Source: JBHIBA01 sp046758845
GTDB taxonomy: Bacteria; UBA8248; JACPRG01; G963555815
Assembly: GCA_046758845.1 (NCBI GenBank)
Contig: JBHIBA010000118.1
Span: 1 to 12,658, forward strand
Length of the DNA stretch: 12,658 nucleotides
Direction of reading: 5' to 3'
Part shown: positions 1-5,939 of the stretch, piece by piece
Layout of the letters: each line of letters begins with the position of its first letter
Numbering within the stretch: the stretch's first letter is position 1
Made by a program: the position numbers and the translations under genes
The notes under the pieces: generated by a model
Databases searched by the model: none
The model's input: only the letters and a program-made list of their open reading frames with translations
What the model was told of the DNA's origin: nothing

Positions 1-154
1 CTTTGAGCTCCTTGTACTCCTGCTCCGTGATCACCCCCTTCTTCTTCAATAGGTCCAGCAGCTCACTCGCTTGGCCGAAACCCGAGAAGGCCATGCTTAC
101 TACAAACAGAACCAGGCCTACAGAGGCCCTTACCGCCAGCGCCTGTATCCTCAA
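1..154 (-). CDS. Porin-like outer-membrane protein, N-terminal fragment (runs off left edge)
   Basis: The first 51 codons read as a Sec signal peptide (basic start, hydrophobic VGLVLFVVSMAF core, small residues near GFGQA) followed by ELLDLLKKKGVITEQEYKEL. This short 'leucine-rich helix, then ITxxEYxxL' segment is typical of the start of mature phosphate-selective-type (OprP/OprO-like) porins and some other outer-membrane proteins. I chose the TTG at 154-152 because GGAGG lies 8 nt upstream. An in-frame GTG at 160-158 sits almost on top of that Shine-Dalgarno, and another GTG at 178 has no site of its own. The gene lies 90 bp downstream of the iron-binding protein on the same strand, so it may serve the same uptake system. 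The barrel is outside the window, so the porin assignment rests on the N-terminus only. Confidence 0.6.
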   Translation of the reverse strand, partial: MRIQALAVRASVGLVLFVVSMAFSGFGQASELLDLLKKKGVITEQEYKELK

Positions 155-191
155 AATCACTTCCTCCCTCGTTCCCACGGACTCGACTCGT

Positions 192-218
192 CGGGCGAGG
201 AGCGTTTCACCTCGCCCG
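192..218. repeat. Perfect 9-bp inverted repeat between the iron-binding protein and porin genes
   Basis: CGGGCGAGG (192-200) and CCTCGCCCG (210-218) are perfect complements around a 9-nt loop. The structure lies between the stop of the FbpA-type gene (245) and the porin start (154). No T-run follows on the minus strand, so it is not a standard intrinsic terminator. It could be an mRNA-stabilising or attenuating hairpin, or a protein site. Confidence 0.5.
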
Positions 219-244
219 TAGCAGGTTCCTGCGGCCATGCGGAG

Positions 245-1288
245 TCATCTGGGCAACATCCCCGCCTTCTGAAGGAGCCGGATCGTTCCCCGAAGGCCGG
301 TGAGCTTGCCGAGGTTCACATCCGGGGCTTGGATCCTCCGAATATTTTTCAAGCCCCGGGCGGGTTCCAAACGAATTTCTCGAACAACCGGGTATTCATT
401 GTTGGCCCCCACGAAGTACCGCTGCCCGGCCTCCGACAAGGCAAACTCCACGAACTCCTGGGCGAGCTTCGATTTCCGGGATGTCTTCAGGATACCCACG
501 CCGGCTACGTTGATGAGCGCCCCGATGTCCCCATCCGGGAAGTAGTAATTCCGCACCGGAAACTTGGCTCCCTCCTTCTTGATGAAACGGTAGAGGTAGT
601 AGTGGTTCACCAGGCCCACATCGATCTCGCCGTCCGCAATGGCCCTCACTGTGGGCGTGTTTTTGGCATAGTACTTGGGCTCGTTGGCGACGATGCCCCT
701 GAGCCACGCCAGCGTCTTTTCCTCCCCCACGCGGACGCGCATGGCAGTCACGAAGGCCTGAAAGGACGCGTTGGTGGGCGGAAGTCCGATCCTTCCCTTC
801 CATTTGGGGTCGGTCAGTCCGAAGACGGATTTGGGCAGGTCGCTCTCTTCGATGCGCTCGGTGGAATACGCCAGAACCCGGGCCCGCCCAGAAAGGCCAA
901 CCCATTTCCCCATCGGCGAACGAAACGAGGCGGGAACCTTTTTCAGCAAGGAATCCGGGAGGCTGCGAAATAGCCCCTTCTCGGCGATGGCCCCCAATGC
1001 GCCCGAATCCTGGGCGAAAAAGAGGTCGGCGGGGCTCCGGTCCCCTTCCTCAAAGAGCTGGTTGGCCAGGGCCGCCGTCTTGGCGTAACGGACCCTCACC
1101 TCAATGCCCGTGGCCTTCGTGAACGTCTTGAACAAACCCTCGACCAATTTTTGAGACCTGCCCGAGTAGATGGTCAAGCTCTCGGCGGCCCACGCCGGCG
1201 CCCCTCCACCCAAGGACAGGACGGTAAGCAACAGCCAAGGGATGAACTGCCGAACACTCGAGGCCCCCTGCTTCCGTGAGGAAATCAT
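245..1288 (-). CDS. fbpA: Periplasmic Fe(III)-binding protein of an ABC importer (FbpA/FutA type)
   Basis: A 347-residue extracellular solute-binding protein. It should capture ferric iron in the periplasm and deliver it to an FbpB/FbpC-type transporter. The signal peptide is clear: basic start (ISSRKQ), hydrophobic core WLLLTVLSL, then APAWA|AES with cleavage near residue 34-35 and no lipobox cysteine. The mature protein begins SLTIYSGRS, typical of the family, and has NHYYLYRF at residues 228-235. The tyrosines at 230, 231 and 233 match the adjacent tyrosines that bind iron in this family, and Y41 is another possible ligand. Length is normal. The open frame extends upstream to 1471, but that stretch is low-quality sequence crossing a terminator. 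The ATG at 1288 places the signal peptide at the N-terminus, with a weak GGGGG about 10 nt upstream. The cognate permease and ATPase lie upstream, separated by dtxR-hemP. Confidence 0.9.
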   Translation of the reverse strand: MISSRKQGASSVRQFIPWLLLTVLSLGGGAPAWAAESLTIYSGRSQKLVEGLFKTFTKATGIEVRVRYAKTAALANQLFEEGDRSPADLFFAQDSGALGAIAEKGLFRSLPDSLLKKVPASFRSPMGKWVGLSGRARVLAYSTERIEESDLPKSVFGLTDPKWKGRIGLPPTNASFQAFVTAMRVRVGEEKTLAWLRGIVANEPKYYAKNTPTVRAIADGEIDVGLVNHYYLYRFIKKEGAKFPVRNYYFPDGDIGALINVAGVGILKTSRKSKLAQEFVEFALSEAGQRYFVGANNEYPVVREIRLEPARGLKNIRRIQAPDVNLGKLTGLRGTIRLLQKAGMLPR

Positions 1289-1395
1289 CGAATCGAATCC
1301 CCCGTCTCGTTCACGGACCGACGAACAAGTCCGCGACAATGGTGAACTGCTACGCAGGAACTCGCCTGTTTCACGTTTCCTGCAAACCCCCCTCC
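1289..1395 (-). other. Leader region of the Fe(III)-binding protein gene
   Basis: About 107 bp between the terminator and the fbpA start. A promoter is expected here because the upstream terminator should isolate the gene, but I find no convincing -35/-10 pair and no TTAGG-type DtxR half-site. An imperfect inverted repeat, GTGAA...CAGG / CCTG...TTCAC (1342-1374), could fold in the mRNA. Confidence 0.3.
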
Positions 1396-1441
1396 AACAA
1401 AAAAGCCAGGGAGGAAACCCCTTGGGGCGCCTTCCCTGGCT
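1396..1441 (-). terminator. Intrinsic terminator downstream of hemP
   Basis: On the minus strand AGCCAGGGA (1441-1433) pairs with TCCCTGGCT (1412-1404). The stem extends by a G-T and a G-C pair, an inner CCCC/GGGG hairpin lies in the loop, and the stem is followed at once by TTTTTTGTT. This is a classic Rho-independent terminator for the dtxR-hemP unit, about 70 bp past the hemP stop. It lies about 110 bp upstream of fbpA, so it could instead act as an attenuator in a longer transcript that reads into fbpA. Confidence 0.85.
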
Positions 1442-1509
1442 CGCTGCCTCGGTTCTCGATCTTGCGATCACGACCGCGTCGCTGGCTGGGTCGAAATTCT
1501 TCCGTCAAA

Positions 1510-1716
1510 CTATTTTGTCAGCAGAAGACGTCCTTGCTTCGTCACCTGCAGACGGTACACCTCCCCGCGGTGGAGAAGATTCACTCTATTCTTTCCCTTG
1601 AGGATTTTCTCCACCTCCAGGATTTCTCCAGCCTCTCTCGGAACGGATGGTTTGACGGGATTCTCAAGAGAGACCGAATCGGCTAAGTCTGGCGTCGGGT
1701 TCTTAGTCGGACCCAC
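1510..1716 (-). CDS. hemP: Hemin uptake protein, HemP/HmuP family
   Basis: A 68-residue protein. The C-terminal half (residues 38-68) carries the HemP pattern: ILKGKNRVNLLHRG, then EVYRLQVTKQGRLLLTK, i.e. 'L-x-G...V-x-x-x-H-x-G-x-x-Y-x-L-x-x-T-x-x-G-x-L-x-L-T-K' up to the stop. The first 30 residues are proline-rich, variable and probably disordered, as in many HemP proteins. HemP proteins are small and found in heme/iron loci; some act in regulating or supporting hemin uptake, but no single biochemical activity is firmly assigned. The start is GTG at 1716, with GGGAG about 9 nt upstream. The gene overlaps the end of the DtxR-family gene by 14 nt, which suggests translational coupling and joint metal control. 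No heme receptor or TonB gene is in the window. Confidence 0.85.
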   Translation of the reverse strand: MGPTKNPTPDLADSVSLENPVKPSVPREAGEILEVEKILKGKNRVNLLHRGEVYRLQVTKQGRLLLTK

Positions 1717-2263
1717 TCGTTCTTTCTCCCGTCAGATTTGCACGAACCAAGTCGTCGGAAGAAACAACGATTTCACAGTTGAAAGAGCAAATCCGGCAGC
1801 TTTCCTCCTTTTCGCAATCGCGCCGATAATCCCTGAACCGTTTCAGAACTTCTTGCGATTCTCCCTGCTCGAAAAACCGGATGAGGTCGATCACACGGTC
1901 AATCGTCCGGCTTGAAACGTAGTGCTCCAGAAGACAGGCGTCCAACAATGCATCGTCCCTTTGAACCCCAAGCACCTCTTCCAAAAACGTCTGGACGATG
2001 GCGAACCGGCTCGAGATCTGCTGCGCGTGCCGCGTCCCTTCCGGTGTCAACGACACTTGCTCGTAGTGCCGATGTTCGACGAGGCCTTCCTTCTGGAGGC
2101 CCTTGACCGCCGCCGAAACGGTCGCCTTGGCCACGCCGAGGGCGTTTCCAATGTCCGTCACGCGGGCGTATCCCTTCTCTTCTTCGATGGTCCGGATAGC
2201 CCGCAGATAGTGCTCCTGGCTCGGACTAAGGGCTTCAGGGGACCTCTTGCGCGTGTTCGCCAT
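1703..2263 (-). CDS. DtxR/MntR-family metal-dependent transcriptional repressor
   Basis: A 186-residue cytoplasmic regulator expected to bind DNA when loaded with Fe(II) or Mn(II). The N-terminal winged helix (about residues 12-75) begins LSPSQEHYLRAI and includes the recognition helix region GVAKATVSAAVKGLQKEG. The dimerisation domain holds LLDACLLEH (C110, E113, H114), matching the DtxR Cys-x2-Glu-His metal-site trio rather than the Glu-x2-Glu-His of MntR. The position equivalent to DtxR Met10 / MntR Asp8 is His18, and the MntR Glu11 equivalent is Arg21, so the ligand set is mixed. An added tail carries C150, C156, C159 and C163 (C-x5-C-x2-C-x3-C). There is no SH3-like third domain. A strong promoter with TTAGGT/ACCTAA arms precedes it, pointing to autoregulation. 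Iron is the likelier metal given the neighbours, but manganese is not excluded. Confidence 0.9.
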   Translation of the reverse strand: MANTRKRSPEALSPSQEHYLRAIRTIEEEKGYARVTDIGNALGVAKATVSAAVKGLQKEGLVEHRHYEQVSLTPEGTRHAQQISSRFAIVQTFLEEVLGVQRDDALLDACLLEHYVSSRTIDRVIDLIRFFEQGESQEVLKRFRDYRRDCEKEESCRICSFNCEIVVSSDDLVRANLTGERTSGSD

Positions 2264-2274
2264 ATAAAACTCTC

Positions 2275-2307
2275 TTAGGTTTAAGAAACTTTATTAAAAA
2301 TACCTAA
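2275..2307. promoter_or_regulatory. Candidate DtxR-type operator (TTAGGT-N21-ACCTAA) at the dtxR promoter
   Basis: TTAGGT (2275-2280) and ACCTAA (2302-2307) are exact inverted copies separated by 21 bp. Each equals the outer arm of the known DtxR consensus (TTAGGT...ACCTAA), but the spacing is wider than in the 19-bp classic box. One arm abuts the predicted -10 and the other lies just downstream of the likely transcription start. The left arm also continues as TTAGGTTTAAGAAACTT, an imperfect palindrome of its own. Binding here would block RNA polymerase, giving autoregulation of dtxR-hemP. Confidence 0.55.
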
Positions 2308-2325
2308 CAAATTTGAAATTGTCAA
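2297..2325 (-). promoter_or_regulatory. Sigma-70 promoter for dtxR-hemP
   Basis: On the minus strand a perfect TTGACA (2325-2320) is followed by a 17-bp spacer and TATTTT (2302-2297). The stretch is sharply AT-rich against the GC-rich surroundings, and an A8 tract (2356-2349) lies about 24 bp upstream of the -35. The dtxR ATG is 34 bp past the -10, with AAGAGAG as ribosome-binding site. Confidence 0.65.
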
Positions 2326-2572
2326 GTCACTTTTAGAGAATCGGCCGATTTTTTTTCATACGGTTCTTCAAGGATTCTCGGCGTTTCCCCGAAACTCAGA
2401 GAATCCCGCACCTTCCCCACCTTCAGCTTCCCGCCTTCGGGGCGAGCGTCAACCGGTCGTCTTGAAGGCCCAATCGCTTCCCACGTTGCACTCGGGATGC
2501 TGCACAGATTCCTGCGAGCCCCCCACGAATTTCGGGGCGGCTTTCGGGCGCTCATTCGGAATGACATCTCAG
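2326..2572. other. Intergenic stretch between the ATPase stop and the dtxR promoter, with hairpins
   Basis: No convincing gene is present. The stretch holds a 12-bp perfect palindrome AATCGGCCGATT (2339-2350) running into T8. It also holds a hairpin of GGATTCTC (2372-2379) with GAGAATCC (2399-2406), whose loop has an inner GTTTC/GAAAC stem. A small CGCC-TTCG-GGCG hairpin lies near 2431-2443. The 2372-2406 hairpin may mark the end of the permease-ATPase transcript, but no T-run follows it on the minus strand. Confidence 0.45.
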
Positions 2573-3745
2573 CTACAAGGCCCCTCCTCCTAAATCCCCC
2601 TTGGAGACCTCCTTCTCCGCAAGGTCATCCGTGGCCTCGTCTGCGGAAGACACGGAAAATACGACGACGCGCATCGGCTCGGCCGTAATCGTGACACGGG
2701 TTCCAAGGGCGAGAATGAAATCCCAGGGGGTCTGGCTTCGGACGCTTCCTCCGAGCGGCAGGGAGAGGGTGTACAAATTCTCTGAACCTCGATAATGCCT
2801 TCCTGTCACGGTTGCCTCTCCGTCCGGGGAAGGGATGATGTCAACGTCCGCCGGCCGAATGACCGCCTCCACACGGGAGCCGTCCGCCAAGGGCGGGTCG
2901 TTCGGGACGTAGAGGAAGTTGCCGAGTTCGGTCTCCACGCGGTTTTTCCGGATCACGCCCGGGATCAGGTCTGTCTGTCCGAGGAACCGGGCCACAAACC
3001 GGGTTTGGGGGTTGTGATAGATGTTCTCCGGAGTGTCCAACTGTTCGATCCGGCCGTCGTTCATTACGGCGATCCGGTCGGAGAGGTCAAACGCCTCTTC
3101 CTGGTCATGGGTGACGAAGACGGCGGTCATCTTGGAGCGCCTCAAAATCTCCTTGACCTCCCGGCGGACGTGCCGCCTCATGTCTGCGTCCAGACCCTTG
3201 AAGGATTCATCGAACAGAATCACCAGAGGGCTGGGGGCCAGGGCCCTCGCCAAGGCAACCCGCTGCTGCTGGCCCCCGGAAAGTTCGTGTGGATAGCGGT
3301 CGCGCAGATCGCTCAGGTTCACCAACCGGAGGACTTCGCTCACCCGGTCGTTGCGTACCCCGGCCGGCCACCGATTGAGACCGAATCCGACGTTTCTCTC
3401 CACTGAGAGGTGGGGAAACAGAGCCAGGTCCTGGAACACCATTCCCACGCTGCGGCGCTCCGGCGGAGACCACGCATGACCGCCCGCCACCGGGTGGCCG
3501 TCTATGAGAATCCACCCCCGCTCCGGCCGCTCGAACCCGGCAATCAGCCGAAGGACCGACGTCTTACCGCAGCCGCTGGGTCCCAGGAGGGTGATGATCT
3601 CTCCGCCCTGAAGTTCCAGGCTGAAGTCCCCGACAGCCCAGGGTTCCGCCGGCCCGTATCTCAGGTATGCACCCCCCAGTTGGACGATCGGGACGGATGA
3701 CTCCCTGGCCTCGCTGAAATCCAGAGGAGTGGCGCGGCTCCTCAT
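2573..3745 (-). CDS. fbpC: Fe(III) ABC importer ATPase (FbpC type, ABC domain plus TOBE-like C-terminal domain)
   Basis: A 390-residue ATPase energising the adjacent FbpB-type permease. Walker A LGPSGCGKT lies at residues 54-62, the Q-loop in VFQDLALFPH (about 103-112), the signature LSGGQQQRVALARAL from 155, Walker B LVILFDE around 174-180, and the switch histidine in VTHDQEEA at 213. The C-terminal third (about 255-390) fits the TOBE-type regulatory domain of the FbpC/PotA-like subfamily, with ARFLGQTDLIPG at its start. The residues after Walker B are unusual: DESFKGLD, where relatives have DEP[LF]SALD. The start at 3745 has GGTGGAG upstream and fits the domain boundary; the longer frame to 3832 adds 29 unlikely residues. 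The permease gene ends 124 bp upstream, so co-transcription is likely. The 1173-nt gene is intact. Confidence 0.9.
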   Translation of the reverse strand: MRSRATPLDFSEARESSVPIVQLGGAYLRYGPAEPWAVGDFSLELQGGEIITLLGPSGCGKTSVLRLIAGFERPERGWILIDGHPVAGGHAWSPPERRSVGMVFQDLALFPHLSVERNVGFGLNRWPAGVRNDRVSEVLRLVNLSDLRDRYPHELSGGQQQRVALARALAPSPLVILFDESFKGLDADMRRHVRREVKEILRRSKMTAVFVTHDQEEAFDLSDRIAVMNDGRIEQLDTPENIYHNPQTRFVARFLGQTDLIPGVIRKNRVETELGNFLYVPNDPPLADGSRVEAVIRPADVDIIPSPDGEATVTGRHYRGSENLYTLSLPLGGSVRSQTPWDFILALGTRVTITAEPMRVVVFSVSSADEATDDLAEKEVSKGDLGGGAL

Positions 3746-3760
3746 GCAACTCCACCCATC

Positions 3761-3774
3761 TTGCGCATGCGCAA
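3761..3774. repeat. 14-bp perfect palindrome upstream of the ATPase gene
   Basis: TTGCGCATGCGCAA is self-complementary over all 14 bp. It lies 16-29 bp upstream of the ATPase start, in the 124-bp gap after the permease. It has no T-run and no loop, so a protein-binding site is more plausible than a terminator. It could also occlude or expose the ribosome-binding site as an mRNA structure. No known operator is recognised. Confidence 0.4.
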
Positions 3775-3869
3775 TTCGTCCGGCCCGTTGGGAGACCCCA
3801 CCCTCCTCAGACGCCACCCCACGGGTCTGCACCCAGAAGTCGAGCCAACAGCCCCTGTCCCGCCGGAAA

Positions 3870-5552
3870 TCATGGGCTCTCCCGTTTCACAATCAGGATC
3901 ATCGCCAGCATCGAGAACAACAACAGGATGAGGGCCGGCGCCGCCGCTTCGGCAAAGAAGGCGTCTTCCATCCGGTCGAAAACCATCGCGGCCAGCGGCC
4001 GAAACCCAATCGGGCTCAACAGGAGGGTGGCGGGCAACTCCTTGATCGTCGTCAAGAAGACGAGCGCCGCTCCGGACAGAACGCCGGGAAAAACCAGTGG
4101 CAGCGTAATGGTTCGAAACACGTTGCGGACCGAGCGGCCCAGGCTCCGGCCCGCTTCCTCCAGGGTCACGGGGACCTGCAAAAGAGACGCGCGGGTCGAG
4201 CCGACCGCCTGGGGGAGGAAGAGAACGACATAAGCGAAGATGAGCACTGGCAACGTCTGGTAAAGGTCGAAAGATCGCGACAGGTTCCGGGCGACTCGGG
4301 GCTCCAACCCGAGCATCACCCCCAAGGAGGCGAACTGCTGGGGAACAAAGAGTGAAAAATACACCAGCGCCAGTGCGACGACCAGACCCGGCAGGGCGAA
4401 GCCGGTATAGGTGGCCCGCTCGACCAGGAGGCTCCGATTTCCCGGCCGGCGAACGCTGAGAACCGCGACGGGAATCGCCGCAACCGCGCACGCCGCCGCC
4501 GCCAGCACGGAGGCCCGGACGGAATCCCAGGTCGATCTCCACACCCAACTCAGGTCGAGAGTGGGGTCTCCCAACCCTTGCAAGAACCAGTACCCGACGG
4601 TCCCGGCAGGAATGATGAGTCCCAGCGTCAGGATCAGCCCGCAAAACGCCAGCGCCGGCCCCTTCCACAGGCCCAAAGGCACCCGAGGACGGGAGATCAA
4701 GGTTCGAACCCCCCGCACTTCATACCGCCCGCGGCTGCGCCAGAGCATCTCGGCGGCCAGGATGACCAGCGTGAGAACGACGAGGAAGAGAGACAAAATG
4801 GCGGCCCGCTGGCGGTTGAACAAGGATTCCTGCTCGAGAAAGATCACGTAGGTGAAAGAGCGGAACTCCAGCATTGCGACGGCCCCGAAGTCGCTGATGA
4901 CGTAAAGGGCCACGAGCAACCCGCCCGCCATGACGGCGGGACGAAGCAACGGCAGCATCACCCGAATGAAGGTCTTCCAAAAGCCTAAGCCCAAGCTTCG
5001 GGAAGCCTCAAACAGCCCCGGGTCCATCCTGGCCAACTGTGAGCGGACGGGCAACAACACATAGGGATACGTCAAAGAGGTCAAGAGCAACGCCGCTCCC
5101 CAGAAGCTCTCTCTCACCGTCAGGCCCAGGGGCCCGAGGAAACCCTTTCCGATCCAAGTGTTCGGGCCGAAGGCCGCCAAATAAGCGTAGGCCCCGATGT
5201 AGGACGGGACGGCCAGCGGCATATTCAACAACACGGCCCACACCCTAGCGCCCGGTAAGTCCGACCGCGCCGTCACCCAGCCTGCGATAATTCCGATGAG
5301 ACACGCGAAGAACGTCGTCACCGCAGCCAGGCCCAACGTATTGACAAAGTAACGGCCCACGACGGGTCTCCACACGGTATGGGAGAATTGCCCCAGCGGA
5401 CCGTCCAGCGAGCGAACCACCAAGTACACGGCAGGGAGCAGCATGGCCAGGGCCACGCCGCCTGCCAGGCACCACAACGTGATGGAACCGAACGAGGTTC
5501 GCCGCACCCGGCCCGAGACCGAAACGGCCCCTGAAAACGGAGTCGAACTCAT
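3870..5552 (-). CDS. fbpB: Fe(III) ABC importer permease, fused two-domain (FbpB type)
   Basis: A 560-residue inner-membrane protein made of two homologous binding-protein-dependent permease domains, the normal architecture for FbpB-type ferric transporters; about 12 hydrophobic segments are visible. Each half has an EAA-type cytoplasmic loop that docks the ATPase: EASRSLGLGFWKTF..LPLLRPAV (about 182-206) and EAGRSLGRSVRNVF..LPLVFPGV (about 466-491). The second half continues with TTIKELPATLLLSPIGF, a typical iron-permease segment. The ATG at 5552 precedes a basic N-terminus (RVRRTS) and the first helix, and GGTGA lies 5 nt upstream. The open frame extends to 5693, but the extra part is not membrane-like. 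It is the first gene of the minus-strand iron unit and divergent from the BMP operon. Confidence 0.9.
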   Translation of the reverse strand: MSSTPFSGAVSVSGRVRRTSFGSITLWCLAGGVALAMLLPAVYLVVRSLDGPLGQFSHTVWRPVVGRYFVNTLGLAAVTTFFACLIGIIAGWVTARSDLPGARVWAVLLNMPLAVPSYIGAYAYLAAFGPNTWIGKGFLGPLGLTVRESFWGAALLLTSLTYPYVLLPVRSQLARMDPGLFEASRSLGLGFWKTFIRVMLPLLRPAVMAGGLLVALYVISDFGAVAMLEFRSFTYVIFLEQESLFNRQRAAILSLFLVVLTLVILAAEMLWRSRGRYEVRGVRTLISRPRVPLGLWKGPALAFCGLILTLGLIIPAGTVGYWFLQGLGDPTLDLSWVWRSTWDSVRASVLAAAACAVAAIPVAVLSVRRPGNRSLLVERATYTGFALPGLVVALALVYFSLFVPQQFASLGVMLGLEPRVARNLSRSFDLYQTLPVLIFAYVVLFLPQAVGSTRASLLQVPVTLEEAGRSLGRSVRNVFRTITLPLVFPGVLSGAALVFLTTIKELPATLLLSPIGFRPLAAMVFDRMEDAFFAEAAAPALILLLFSMLAMILIVKRESP

Positions 5553-5939
5553 CGCTTCACCGACCTGTGAGACCCCCGCGGGGAAAACGGTGGGCCGCCC
5601 GAAACCCGCCCATCCTATCGCAAGGATACTGCAATTTCCCGGTGCTCGGCATCTCCCCTCTCCGATTCCGGCTGAAAAAAACCCCGAGGGCAACGCCGCG
5701 GAAAATCCTCAAGCGACAAGAGGGTTTCAACAGCTCTCGCAAGCCGCTCTTTCTTCGCAAATGGCAATGACATCGCCCGGCTTAAGGCCGGATGGTTCGG
5801 GAATTCTCCGTCGTTGACAGGTGTTCATTGAAGTGTTAGAACCGGATCACTCCAAAACTTCTCTGCCACTGGCTCCGGCTCCCTTTCTGGGTGGGGGTCG
5901 TGCATGGAGATCAGGGTCTCAGCGTAGGAGGAGAAAACG
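5553..5939. other. Divergent intergenic region between the iron permease and the BMP operon
   Basis: This 387-bp stretch should hold promoters for both directions. The plus-strand promoter is visible at 5814-5842. I see no convincing minus-strand promoter and no TTAGG-type DtxR half-site. Hairpins are ATCCT/AGGAT (5612-5627) and CCGGC-TTAAG-GCCGG (5777-5791). An A7 run (5675-5681) next to CCCCGAGGG gives a minus-strand T7 after a very weak stem, not enough to call a terminator. No riboswitch class is recognised. Confidence 0.4.
5814..5842 (+). promoter_or_regulatory. Sigma-70 promoter for the BMP transporter operon
   Basis: TTGACA (5814-5819, perfect) is followed by a 17-bp spacer and TAGAAC (5837-5842, 4 of 6). 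Transcription would start near 5849, giving a leader of about 90 nt that ends in a strong AGGAGG 8 nt before the BMP start. A hairpin, CCGGC-TTAAG-GCCGG (5777-5791), lies 22 bp upstream of the -35 and could bind an activator. Confidence 0.55.

Noticed and set aside
71..973. Long plus-strand open frame opposite the Fe(III)-binding protein gene
   Set aside because: It is the antisense of a well-recognised gene in GC-rich DNA, has no family features and no ribosome-binding site.
1289..1471. N-terminal extension of the Fe(III)-binding protein to 1471
   Set aside because: It would place 61 residues before an obvious signal peptide and read through an intrinsic terminator.
2322..2567. 81-codon minus-strand frame between the ATPase and dtxR
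   Set aside because: No ribosome-binding site, no recognisable domain, low-complexity basic composition, and it runs through hairpins into the dtxR promoter.
3742..3768. Short leader peptide MRKMGGVA ending in an ATGA overlap with the ATPase start
   Set aside because: It starts inside the palindrome without its own ribosome-binding site; the overlap is likely chance.
5553..5760. Possible riboswitch or attenuator in the leader of the iron permease
   Set aside because: A T7 run and short stems exist, but no stable terminator and no conserved aptamer motif could be recognised.
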